DNA of 29,339 nucleotides from Sulfurimonas sp. (GTDB taxonomy: Bacteria > Campylobacterota > Campylobacteria > Campylobacterales > Sulfurimonadaceae), in contig JALSMC010000325.1 in NCBI GenBank assembly GCA_026987995.1, positions 1-29,339 on the forward strand. The letters are read 5' to 3'. Shown here piece by piece: positions 1 to 6,161 of the stretch (its first letter is position 1; every line of letters begins with the position of its first letter). Under the pieces are notes generated by a model. That model was not told the origin of the DNA, did no database searches, and saw nothing but the letters and a program-made list of their open reading frames with translations. The position numbers were made by a program, and so were the translations under genes.

Positions 1-80
1 ACTTTGTAACCGAATTACTTCAAAATATTAATGAAACTGATAAAAATACCCTTTTGAAGTTATCCACTAGTTTGATTTAA
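1..80 (+). CDS. C-terminal end of an unidentified protein (possibly MarR-like)
   Basis: An open frame runs from the window edge (codons in phase with position 3) to a TAA at 78-80 and gives about 25 residues ending KLSTSLI. The pattern ELLxNINExDKNTLLKL resembles the last helix of MarR-family regulators, but so little is visible that this is only a suggestion. It lies just upstream of the promoter of the XRE/Fic pair, on the same strand. Confidence 0.4.
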   Translation, partial: FVTELLQNINETDKNTLLKLSTSLI

Positions 81-93
81 GATAGCAATAGTC

Positions 94-122
94 TTGACTA
101 AAAGTATCTTTTTTGATACTAT
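94..122 (+). promoter_or_regulatory. Sigma70-type promoter of the XRE/Fic operon
   Basis: A -35 box TTGACT (94-99) and a -10 box TACTAT (117-122) are separated by exactly 17 bp. This is one of the few places in the window with a recognisable -35. The first palindrome (103-120) fills the spacer and overlaps the -10, so a protein bound there would block RNA polymerase. Confidence 0.65.
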
Positions 123-153
123 TAGATATATTAAAAGTATCTTTATTGATACT
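103..153. promoter_or_regulatory. Two tandem palindromic operators (likely autoregulation)
   Basis: Two copies of AGTATC-N6-GATACT lie at 103-120 and 136-153. The half-sites are identical, the spacers are TTTTTT and TTTATT, and the centres are 33 bp apart, about three helical turns, so both sites face the same side of the DNA. One overlaps the promoter and the other lies between it and the antitoxin start. This is the usual arrangement for cooperative autorepression by an XRE-type antitoxin; the binding protein is inferred. Confidence 0.7.
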
Positions 154-166
154 AATAGGAAATATT

Positions 167-547
167 ATGTTAAGAGAAATGATAATACAAGACCTAGTGA
201 CTAGAAAAAAATCGATGGAAATATCAAGTGATAATATTTCAAAAATATCTGGAGTGAGTATTGCTACTGTAAAAAGAACTCTCTCTGGTAAAAAAACATC
301 CTTAGAGAGTATTGAAAAAATTGCTCACTCTCTTGGATACTCATTTGAAATTGCGATAAAACCAACTGTTACTCCAAAGATGATGTATGAAGAACAAGTC
401 AAAAGAAAAGCCAATAACATAGTTAAAAAGATACTTAAAACATCTGCACTTGAAGACCAATCTCCTGATAACGAAACAGTTACAGTGATTATGGATAATG
501 CACTTAAAGCCATCAAAAAGATACCTAAATCAGAGATATGGCTATGA
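167..547 (+). CDS. XRE-type helix-turn-helix protein, putative antitoxin
   Basis: Predicted 126-residue protein. A longer reading from a TTG at 113 would start inside the operator, so I chose the ATG at 167, which has an AGGA about six bases upstream. Residues about 20-55 fit a Cro/XRE helix-turn-helix (SKISGVSIATVKRTLSGKK, then a SLESIEKIAHSLGY helix typical of lambda-repressor-like folds). The lysine-rich C-terminal half is probably the part that contacts the toxin. The stop overlaps the start of the Fic gene, so the two are translationally coupled. No exact inhibitory motif of class I Fic antitoxins ([S/T]xxxE[G/N]) is present; the nearest is SPDNET. Role inferred from fold, position and operators. 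Confidence 0.7.
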   Translation: MLREMIIQDLVTRKKSMEISSDNISKISGVSIATVKRTLSGKKTSLESIEKIAHSLGYSFEIAIKPTVTPKMMYEEQVKRKANNIVKKILKTSALEDQSPDNETVTVIMDNALKAIKKIPKSEIWL

Positions 548-1137
548 TAACCTTTGATAAAGAGGGTGAAACTCCACTTGATGACATTTCAGGTCTTATC
601 CCAAAAATTACTACAAGAGACGAGCTAGACTCTGAGGAAGCTAAGAGTATCTCAAATGCTTTTTTGAAATATTTATTACTACCAAATGAAGCAAAAAACA
701 TTCAATTCGATGAACCATTTTTAAGACAAGTTCATATTGATATGCTAGGTGGTGTTTGGACATGGGCTGGAACTTATAGAACTACTCAAACTTCCATAGG
801 GGTAGAAGCTAATAAAATACAGCATAAACTCTATCAGTTGATGGATGACTTAAAGACTTGGACAGAGTTTTGGGATTACAAGGAAACAGCAACCAAGCTT
901 CATCATATGTTAGTAATCATACACCCTTTCTTAAATGGTAACGGTAGATGGGCGAGACTAGTTACTGATATATGGTTGGCGACACAAGGTTATGAAACAT
1001 TAGAATGGGGCAAGGATAATCTGGGTGATATTAGTGATGATAGAAGTGAATATATCCAAGCACTAAAAAAAGCAGATAACGGGAATTTAACTAGACTTCA
1101 AAACTTTATGTTTCCAGAAAAAATAGATTTGAATTAA
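538..1137 (+). CDS. Fic-domain protein, mobile mystery protein B type (putative toxin)
   Basis: 199 residues. The Fic core is HPFLNGNGRWAR at residues 129-140, containing the catalytic His129 and the GNGR anion-binding loop. Most Fic enzymes have Asp or Glu at the fifth motif position to hold Mg2+; here it is Asn133, which I recall as usual in the mobile mystery protein B branch. Upstream WTWAGTYRTTQTSIGV (74-89) and ETPLDDISGLIP (11-22) also fit that branch. Fic proteins usually transfer AMP or another phosphate-containing group to target proteins; the target here is unknown. The ATG at 538 overlaps the antitoxin by 10 bases; ATG 544 (4-base ATGA overlap) is an equally plausible start. The usual partner, mobile mystery protein A, is not obviously what sits upstream. 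Confidence 0.85.
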   Translation: MAMITFDKEGETPLDDISGLIPKITTRDELDSEEAKSISNAFLKYLLLPNEAKNIQFDEPFLRQVHIDMLGGVWTWAGTYRTTQTSIGVEANKIQHKLYQLMDDLKTWTEFWDYKETATKLHHMLVIIHPFLNGNGRWARLVTDIWLATQGYETLEWGKDNLGDISDDRSEYIQALKKADNGNLTRLQNFMFPEKIDLN

Positions 1138-1154
1138 TTAGGGGTAATACAAAT

Positions 1155-1177
1155 TTCGAATCTCTGAGAATCCACCA
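1155..1177 (+). other. tRNA 3'-end-like remnant, possible integration (att) site
   Basis: The 23 bases split exactly as a tRNA 3' end: T-loop TTCGAAT (1155-1161), five T-stem bases CTCTG (1162-1166), seven acceptor bases AGAATCC (1167-1173), discriminator A1174 and CCA (1175-1177), followed by a T-run. The bases before it do not pair with the T-stem, so this is not a complete tRNA. Many integrases duplicate this part of a tRNA gene when an island inserts. It lies between the XRE/Fic cassette and ordinary genes. The intact tRNA is not in the window, so the reading is inference. Confidence 0.45.
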
Positions 1178-1263
1178 CTTTTTACATAATTCCCTATATA
1201 CTTAATTTATGAAAGATTACGATACAATGAATTTATCAACCATATTACATGAAGGAGACCATA

Positions 1264-1368
1264 ATGGCAAAAGGTAAAGACAGTCAAAAAGCTACAAAAA
1301 AAGCACCTGCTAAAACTTTAAAAGAAAAAAGAGAAGACAAAAAAGCTAAAAAAGCAGCAAAAGAGTAA
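1264..1368 (+). CDS. Small lysine-rich basic protein
   Basis: 34 residues, with a strong AAGGAG (1252-1257) before the ATG and a TACAAT -10-like box at 1223-1228. About 40% of residues are lysine, alternating with alanine and glutamate (ending KKAKKAAKE), with no cysteine or hydrophobic stretch, so it is probably cytoplasmic and extended or helical. It resembles histone-tail-like or ribosome/nucleic-acid-associated small proteins only in composition. I recall similar short open frames in related genomes but know of no function. The good ribosome binding site is the main reason for calling it real. Confidence 0.6.
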   Translation: MAKGKDSQKATKKAPAKTLKEKREDKKAKKAAKE

Positions 1369-1390
1369 TGCAAAACGTATAATCTCTTTT

Positions 1391-1903
1391 CTATTGAATA
1401 ATAAACTTATTAAAATAAACCTCTTCAACCTTTCCAGTTGAGAGGTATCCGTTAAGGTTGTGTTTAATTTTATCTTTAATCTTATCACTATTTGTTTCTG
1501 CTGTAACACCGTACAAAGCATTGATAACTGCATTTCGAAGTACAATACTTTTTTCTTGCATCTCATCTGATTCATGCGATAAATCATACCAATTCTCATC
1601 ATTGCTATACTTGACAGATATATTTGCTATAAGCTTTCTCGAATCTGCGATGTTAATGATAAAATCCCCTAAACTAACCATTCCATTACTAAAGACTTGA
1701 ACTTCATTAGAATATCTTCTAGATTTTGCAAATTTTTGTTTTGATTTAGAGATTGGCATATCGCTTCTTGTTGCTGCTTTATTTTCATCATACTTTTTAA
1801 TTTTTGTAAAATCAGACTGACCTATTCCATAAGCAATTCCAATTAACAACAAGAGTGCACCTAAAATGTAAGCACTATTTTTCAGTAATTTATTTGTATT
1901 CAT
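1391..1903 (-). CDS. FliL-like membrane protein
   Basis: 170 residues with one N-terminal membrane segment (about 10-28, AYILGALLLLIGIAYGIG) and a long periplasmic part. The C-terminal half follows the FliL pattern: strand ISVKYS near 95, helix ending IVLRNAVINALYG, then DKIKDKIKHNLNGYL and a terminal strand VEEVYFNKFIIQ. FliL family members sit around the flagellar stator and affect MotAB function. This copy is not in a flagellar operon and is divergent from the NFACT gene, so it may be a second, specialised FliL rather than the main one. The start has AAAGG upstream and a TATAAT on the minus strand at 1929-1924. Confidence 0.7.
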   Translation of the reverse strand: MNTNKLLKNSAYILGALLLLIGIAYGIGQSDFTKIKKYDENKAATRSDMPISKSKQKFAKSRRYSNEVQVFSNGMVSLGDFIINIADSRKLIANISVKYSNDENWYDLSHESDEMQEKSIVLRNAVINALYGVTAETNSDKIKDKIKHNLNGYLSTGKVEEVYFNKFIIQ

Positions 1904-1923
1904 ATTTAATATACCTTTGTGCT

Positions 1924-1960
1924 ATTATACATAAAAAACAAGTCATCTCTATGATATAAT
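1924..1960. promoter_or_regulatory. Divergent promoter region, fliL-like / NFACT gene
   Basis: A minus-strand TATAAT (1929-1924) serves the FliL-like gene and a plus-strand TATAAT (1955-1960) serves the NFACT gene. The plus-strand -10 ends only six bases before the ATG at 1967, so transcription would be expected to begin at or next to the start codon. No clear -35 is visible for either, as is common in this group. Confidence 0.5.
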
Positions 1961-1966
1961 GAAGAC

Positions 1967-3295
1967 ATGAAACTATCACATCTACGTCAAATCACTACAT
2001 ATCTACAAACATTTAAAAAAATATCGGCTGTTCATAGAGTAAGCGATACCATCATAAAAATAGTGTTTGATAAAAGAGATGCTATTTACTTTAATATGTC
2101 GCGTTCAGATTCTAGTATGTTTAAGTGCCAAGAGTACCCTCGTTCGAAGATTTACAATGCCCCTTTTGATGTTCTTATCGCCAAACACTTTAACCGTTGT
2201 AATATTTTAGATATACAACTCCTCAACGATGACAAAATCATCCGCCTCAAAACAGCTATGGCTTCTGCTTATAAAGAAGAGATAACATATCTACAGATAG
2301 AGTTTACAGGAAAGTACACAAATATAATCATACTTGATGAGCAAAACATAGTACTTGAAGCTCTGCGTCATGTTGATTTGTACTCTTCCTTTCGTGAGGT
2401 GCGAGTGGGACAAGCACTTCTTGATGTCCCTAAAGCACCATTTGTGGCAAAAGAGTACCCTATAGCAGATGTAGAAGAGTTCTTGTATGGCGTTTACTCT
2501 AAAGAACAAGACTCAAAACTACAAAATCTAAAAAAGCAAAAGATTGCATTTTTAAATAAAAAACTCAAAAAACTACAAAGACTTTATGAAAAGTTAGATT
2601 CCGAGAAAGGCTTAGAAGAGACCGCGCAACAAAATGAGCACTATGGTAACCTGATGCTCTCAAATGTACACAACTTCAAACCCTACTCTAAAAAAATACT
2701 CTTAGATGACTACAATGGAGAAAAGATAGAGTTACACATTGATAAAGAGTGTCCCACTGCGTTTATTGCTAGTAATATGTTTTTTAACAGAAGTAAAAAA
2801 GCCAAACAAAAAGCTAAACACCTTCACATAGAAGAAGAATCTCTTTCATCAAAGATAGAACATATCAAGCTTTTTATTCACACAGTCCAGATGGCAGAAG
2901 ATATAGCTAAAATCGAACTTTTATTTCCCAAGAAAGTGCAAAATAAGAAAATACAGACCAATGATTCTATAGAAACTTTTTGGATAGAAGGATACAAGGT
3001 ACAACTCGGAAAAAATGAAAAAGGAAATATAGCCCTACTCAAAAATGCACGGGCAAAAGACATATGGATACACTTAAAAGACCAGCCTTCATGCCATGTC
3101 ATCATCACGACAGATAAACAGAGTTTACCTGAAAATATCATAAAATCAGCCGCTAGACTCTGTGTAGATTTTACCACGACTTCACAAGATAAGTATTTGG
3201 TCGATTATACTCCTCGTAGAGAAGTAACCATCCAACACGGTGCAAATGTTCTTTACAACAAGTATAAAACTATAGAGATAGACACAAGGAGTTAG
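1967..3295 (+). CDS. NFACT-family protein (RqcH / FbpA-like, ribosome quality control)
   Basis: 442 residues, shorter than the roughly 570 of Bacillus RqcH but close to Campylobacter homologues as I recall them. Residues 1-170 fit the NFACT-N domain (MKLSHLRQITTYL, then YLQIEFTGKYTNIIILD near 105-122). A charged coiled coil spans about 180-300, and the C-terminal NFACT-R (DUF814) domain has DIWIHLKDQPSCHVII at about 360-375. RqcH binds split 60S-like 50S subunits carrying stalled chains and adds alanine tails; older annotation calls the family fibronectin-binding. The position that I align with the tRNA-binding Asp-Arg pair of Bacillus RqcH reads Asp-Lys here (NDDKIIRL). No clear Shine-Dalgarno is seen before the ATG. 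Confidence 0.85.
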   Translation: MKLSHLRQITTYLQTFKKISAVHRVSDTIIKIVFDKRDAIYFNMSRSDSSMFKCQEYPRSKIYNAPFDVLIAKHFNRCNILDIQLLNDDKIIRLKTAMASAYKEEITYLQIEFTGKYTNIIILDEQNIVLEALRHVDLYSSFREVRVGQALLDVPKAPFVAKEYPIADVEEFLYGVYSKEQDSKLQNLKKQKIAFLNKKLKKLQRLYEKLDSEKGLEETAQQNEHYGNLMLSNVHNFKPYSKKILLDDYNGEKIELHIDKECPTAFIASNMFFNRSKKAKQKAKHLHIEEESLSSKIEHIKLFIHTVQMAEDIAKIELLFPKKVQNKKIQTNDSIETFWIEGYKVQLGKNEKGNIALLKNARAKDIWIHLKDQPSCHVIITTDKQSLPENIIKSAARLCVDFTTTSQDKYLVDYTPRREVTIQHGANVLYNKYKTIEIDTRS

Positions 3296-3297
3296 TT

Positions 3298-3606
3298 ATG
3301 GCATCTATTGGACCCGTTTCAAGTACAATCTTTACAAACCAGATGACTCCTGCTGCGGCAACTGCACAAAATGCAAATCAAAACAGAGTAGATTTTCAAA
3401 ATATGGTGGCTCAAGCCTCTGTGCAAGAAAAAGATGAAAAAGTTCTTGAAGTACGTCCAGCAGAAGAAAACAGAGAAGTTGATGAAGACAAAGATCATAC
3501 TCGAGATGAAGCAGATAGAGAAAATAAAAGAAGCCAAAAGCATGAAGATGATGAAGAAGAACCAGAAGAAGGCTCACCCATTCACAAGTTAGACATAAAA
3601 GTTTAA
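3298..3606 (+). CDS. Acidic small protein of unknown function
   Basis: 102 residues, starting two bases after the NFACT stop with AAGGAG (3287-3291) upstream, so co-transcribed with it. The N-terminal third is uncharged and rich in Ala, Thr, Gln and Asn. The rest is a dense mixture of Glu, Asp, Lys and Arg (about residues 43-95), probably disordered, and it ends HKLDIKV. There is no signal peptide or membrane segment. I recognise no domain. Its stop overlaps the stop of the convergent MerR gene by four bases (3603-3606). Confidence 0.7.
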   Translation: MASIGPVSSTIFTNQMTPAAATAQNANQNRVDFQNMVAQASVQEKDEKVLEVRPAEENREVDEDKDHTRDEADRENKRSQKHEDDEEEPEEGSPIHKLDIKV

Positions 3607-4283
3607 GGCTTCACTAACTCTTTTTTTATAGAGTTTGCAAGTGCTTTATATGTAGTACGATTAAAAATATACTCTTTAGCATTAAAGAGTGTTTCAAACA
3701 TTATCTTCCATAAAGTAGAAAAGTTTTCTTCATTTCTTATACCACACAACTCTTCTTGCATTTTTTGTTCAAGTTGTGAAAGAATTTTTGCTTGTTTTAC
3801 ATACTCTTTGAGAATAGTGTAGCTCACCCCAACTTCTAAAAAATCTTCTACAAGATTGATAAGTGTTGCATCTTTATCTGTTAGTTTATCTTCTTGTATG
3901 GGCAGAACTATGCCATCTACTATTAAACACTCTAGTCTTTTCATTTCTATATCAAAATGTTCACAGAACTCTTCCTTTGCATAGTAGTTCGTAGTGTCTG
4001 CTTCACCACTAAGTGTATTCATTAATGGTGCAAGCATTGTGTATGAACCCGAAAAAGAGTCATTTTTATTTTTAAGAATAGACTTCAGTTCTTCATTACT
4101 GCTTCCCATATTCTCCTGCATATATTTTATATATTTGAGTAGTTCTAAATGTTCATCACTATATTTATGTACATTTGATTTTACTTTTTTTGCTTGAGGC
4201 AGTAAGCCTTCTTTAATGTAATAAAGGATAGTAGATTTTGGTACACCTGTTTTAGCTACTAGTTCAGAAATCTTATATTCCAT
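3603..4283 (-). CDS. MerR-family transcriptional regulator
   Basis: 226 residues. The first 70 form a MerR winged helix (YKISELVAKTGVPKSTILYYIKEGLLP, seen over residues 3-29, then HKYSDEHLELLKYIKYMQ). The C-terminal 150 residues are longer than in metal-sensing MerR proteins and are predicted helical; Cys119 or so, in RLECLIVDG, and a later Cys in EELCGIRNE are the only cysteines, so this is not a typical metal or redox cysteine cluster. It is transcribed divergently from the YeeE/YedE operon with 95 bp between them, which makes that operon its likely target. A GAGGT Shine-Dalgarno (minus strand, 4295-4290) precedes the ATG, and a minus-strand TATAAT lies at 4322-4317. Confidence 0.85.
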   Translation of the reverse strand: MEYKISELVAKTGVPKSTILYYIKEGLLPQAKKVKSNVHKYSDEHLELLKYIKYMQENMGSSNEELKSILKNKNDSFSGSYTMLAPLMNTLSGEADTTNYYAKEEFCEHFDIEMKRLECLIVDGIVLPIQEDKLTDKDATLINLVEDFLEVGVSYTILKEYVKQAKILSQLEQKMQEELCGIRNEENFSTLWKIMFETLFNAKEYIFNRTTYKALANSIKKELVKP

Positions 4284-4378
4284 ATGTTTACCTCATATAA
4301 TTATTTACTTTTAAGAATTATATCATATAATTACAATCGTTAAGTGTCACTTTACACTTTATATAAAAGGAATTTATT
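4284..4378. promoter_or_regulatory. Divergent control region between merR-like gene and YeeE operon
   Basis: It holds three signals. An 11-base direct repeat TCATATAATTA occurs at 4293-4303 and 4323-4333, exactly 30 bp apart. An inverted repeat AAGTGT-N6-ACACTT (4342-4359) sits immediately before a TATATA -10-like box (4360-4365) for the rightward operon. A leftward TATAAT (4322-4317) serves the regulator. The inverted repeat upstream of the -10 is where a MerR-type activator would be expected to bind, although no good -35 is visible. Confidence 0.55.
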
Positions 4379-4897
4379 ATGCCAAGACAGATACCGTGGT
4401 GGATAGGTGGTATAGCATTAAGCTTACTGTTCTACTTTAGTTTTTCAAGTTTTGGGGCAAATCGTCCCATAGGTGTCTCAACTGGGATGGCATATCTCTC
4501 AACTATTCTTTTTGGATTGGATGCTGAGCACTACATATATACAGCAGAGATAGAAAAATCTGGGGCATGGGAAGGTGTTATGCTCTTTGGTGCTTTTTTT
4601 GGAGGATTATTTGTTTCACTCTTTATCACTAAGTCATTTCGTATCAGTTACATACCAACATTATGGAAAATAAGAAAAAATAGCTCTATAAAATCAAGAA
4701 TGACTTGGAGTTTTATAGCTGGTTTTTTACTCGTGTTTGGGGCAAGACTAGCTGGTGGATGTAATGCAGGGCATATTCTCTCTGGTGGAAGTCAGCTAGC
4801 CATTAGTGGTATTATATTTGCCTTTGTTGCCCTTGGAACAGGTGTTGTGACAGGAAGATTTTTCTATAAGAAAAAAGGAGCTAGTTGTGATAGATAG
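4379..4897 (+). CDS. YeeE/YedE-family sulfur-compound transporter, first half
   Basis: 172 residues with about four to five membrane segments (roughly 8-25, 63-84, 110-127 and 136-158). Diagnostic residues are RPIGVST (29-35) and ARLAGGCNAGH (122-131), followed by LSGGSQLAISG. In the thiosulfate transporter TsuA, a YeeE family member, cysteines in such positions pass the substrate through the membrane; here Cys128 is the candidate, with another cysteine at 170 near the C-terminus. The protein is half-size, and the other half follows with an 11-base overlap, so the working unit is probably a heterodimer. AAGGA precedes the ATG. Substrate (thiosulfate, sulfide, polysulfide or selenium analogue) cannot be told from sequence. 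Confidence 0.85.
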   Translation: MPRQIPWWIGGIALSLLFYFSFSSFGANRPIGVSTGMAYLSTILFGLDAEHYIYTAEIEKSGAWEGVMLFGAFFGGLFVSLFITKSFRISYIPTLWKIRKNSSIKSRMTWSFIAGFLLVFGARLAGGCNAGHILSGGSQLAISGIIFAFVALGTGVVTGRFFYKKKGASCDR

Positions 4898-5483
4898 AAT
4901 TGTAAATATGTTTGATATCGTTGCAAAACAAGGGCATGGTTCTGTTGCAACTGTCCTTCTTATAGGTTTCTTTTTTGGGGCGATTATCGCCTACTCGCGT
5001 TTGGATAAGTTTGAAAAGATGGCAGGTTTTATGATATTTGAAGACACTTTGGTCCCTCGGATGGCGATGACTACAGTTGCACTCTCAAGTGTAGGATTTT
5101 ATTTTTTAGTGCAGACTGGTTATGCAAGTTTTGCAGTGAAGCCCATCATGCTTACAGGACTGATTGTCGGGGCATTTATATTTGGCATAGGTTTAGTTAT
5201 CTTAGGAAAGTGTCCTTCGGCTTTTTTTGTTTCTGTTTCAGAAGGAAGAGTAGATACTTTTGTAGGTGTTCTTGGTGGCATGGTTGGTGGTGGAGTTTTT
5301 ACACTGCTTTATCCAAATCTAAAAGATTGGATGGGTTCCTCAAGAGGTTCACCACAGGTTTTTGATTTTTTTGTAGATTATAATTTAGCAGTTGTTCTCA
5401 TTTTCGCTACAATACTCTTAGTCACTGCTTATTTTCTTCCTAGTTTAGAGTTTAGGGATGAAGCAGATTTTAAAGAAAAATAG
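4887..5483 (+). CDS. YeeE/YedE-family sulfur-compound transporter, second half
   Basis: 198 residues from a GTG start with AAGGAG at 4875-4880; the start lies inside the preceding gene. Membrane segments are predicted near 20-37, 60-76, 86-108, 123-141 and 166-184. The key motif is FGIGLVILGKCPSAFF (99-114) with Cys109, equivalent to the second conserved cysteine motif of the family. RFxD-like loop residues and the charged tail EADFKEK face the cytoplasm. It overlaps nothing functional downstream; the next start is 10 bases on. It probably pairs with the first half to give a complete two-cysteine pathway. Confidence 0.85.
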   Translation: MIDRIVNMFDIVAKQGHGSVATVLLIGFFFGAIIAYSRLDKFEKMAGFMIFEDTLVPRMAMTTVALSSVGFYFLVQTGYASFAVKPIMLTGLIVGAFIFGIGLVILGKCPSAFFVSVSEGRVDTFVGVLGGMVGGGVFTLLYPNLKDWMGSSRGSPQVFDFFVDYNLAVVLIFATILLVTAYFLPSLEFRDEADFKEK

Positions 5484-5493
5484 GAATAAATTA

Positions 5494-5943
5494 ATGAAAA
5501 AAATTATCTTACTAATAGCACTTATATTTACAGTATCAGTTCAAGCAAAAGAGCATAAGGTTGTTTTTGATTGTAGTGCAAGTAATGCTGAGTATATAAA
5601 AACTCGGATGTGGCTTGTTGGGAAAACCATAGATATGTTTGAAAAGAATGGAGATAGTGTTGATGTAGCACTTACTCTACATGGTTCATGTGTCCCTATG
5701 ACTTCACAAAATTATGAGTTGCTAGTTCAAGATGAAGATACTGAGGCTATAAAACAAGCACAAGAGTATCTTATAGCACTCTCTAAAAGAAAAAATATAT
5801 CTATTACTGTGTGTGCCATGTCTTTAGCAAAGAAATCCATTATAAAAGAAGATATACTCCCTTTTATACACATTTCACCAAATAGCTTTTTAGATACAAT
5901 CAGGTATCAAAATGAGGGTTATGCTCTGATGACTTTTAAGTAA
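5494..5943 (+). CDS. Secreted DsrE/DsrF-like sulfur-relay protein
   Basis: 149 residues from the ATG at 5494, which has AGGA about eight bases upstream and begins a clear signal peptide (MKKIILLIALIFTVSVQA, 1-18). An earlier in-frame ATG at 5458 would add 12 charged residues before the signal and overlap the transporter gene, so it is less likely. The mature part fits the DsrE fold: VVFDCSAS with Cys27, LTLHGSCVP with Cys66, ITVCAMSLAKK with Cys107 and the family ending SFLDTIRYQNEGYALM. DsrE-type proteins carry sulfane sulfur on such a cysteine, usually in the cytoplasm; here the signal peptide places it in the periplasm, next to the transporter. Confidence 0.8.
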   Translation: MKKIILLIALIFTVSVQAKEHKVVFDCSASNAEYIKTRMWLVGKTIDMFEKNGDSVDVALTLHGSCVPMTSQNYELLVQDEDTEAIKQAQEYLIALSKRKNISITVCAMSLAKKSIIKEDILPFIHISPNSFLDTIRYQNEGYALMTFK

Positions 5944-5956
5944 AAGGAAACTAACT

Positions 5957-6145
5957 ATGAAATATATTCGTATGTTCTTTGTAGGAATCTGGGATTTTAT
6001 CTTCTTTTTTTTTGGCATGCCCTATGAAAAGCAAGCAGAAAAACTTGACCTAGACAAAATAGACCCAACACTACGAGGTCAAAATACAGGTAAAACAAAA
6101 TACCAAGTCTACAGAGCGAACAAAGTTCAATCACCTAAAAAATGA
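5957..6145 (+). CDS. Small single-pass membrane protein, unknown
   Basis: 62 residues, 13 bases after the DsrE-like gene with AAGGAAA upstream. An aromatic-rich hydrophobic stretch (FFVGIWDFIFFFFGMPY, about 7-23) is followed by a charged tail of about 40 residues (KLDLDKIDPTLRGQNTGKTK). It is probably an inner-membrane anchor or accessory subunit for the YeeE/DsrE system. I do not recognise a family. Confidence 0.65.
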   Translation: MKYIRMFFVGIWDFIFFFFGMPYEKQAEKLDLDKIDPTLRGQNTGKTKYQVYRANKVQSPKK

Positions 6146-6161
6146 AAAATGAAAAATTAGA

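Noticed and set aside
113..166. Longer antitoxin start at TTG 113
   Set aside because: It would place the start codon inside the first operator and -10 box, and has no ribosome binding site; ATG 167 has one.
1137..1180. A complete tRNA gene ending at 1177
   Set aside because: The bases before the T-loop do not pair with the T-stem half, and no anticodon arm or acceptor partner is found upstream.
1458..1700. Plus-strand open frame opposite the FliL-like gene
   Set aside because: It is a shadow of the minus-strand gene, with no ribosome binding site and no recognisable family.
3319..3577. Two minus-strand open frames opposite the acidic protein
   Set aside because: Cysteine- and leucine-rich translations are the mirror of an acidic coding sequence; the plus frame has the ribosome binding site and operon spacing.
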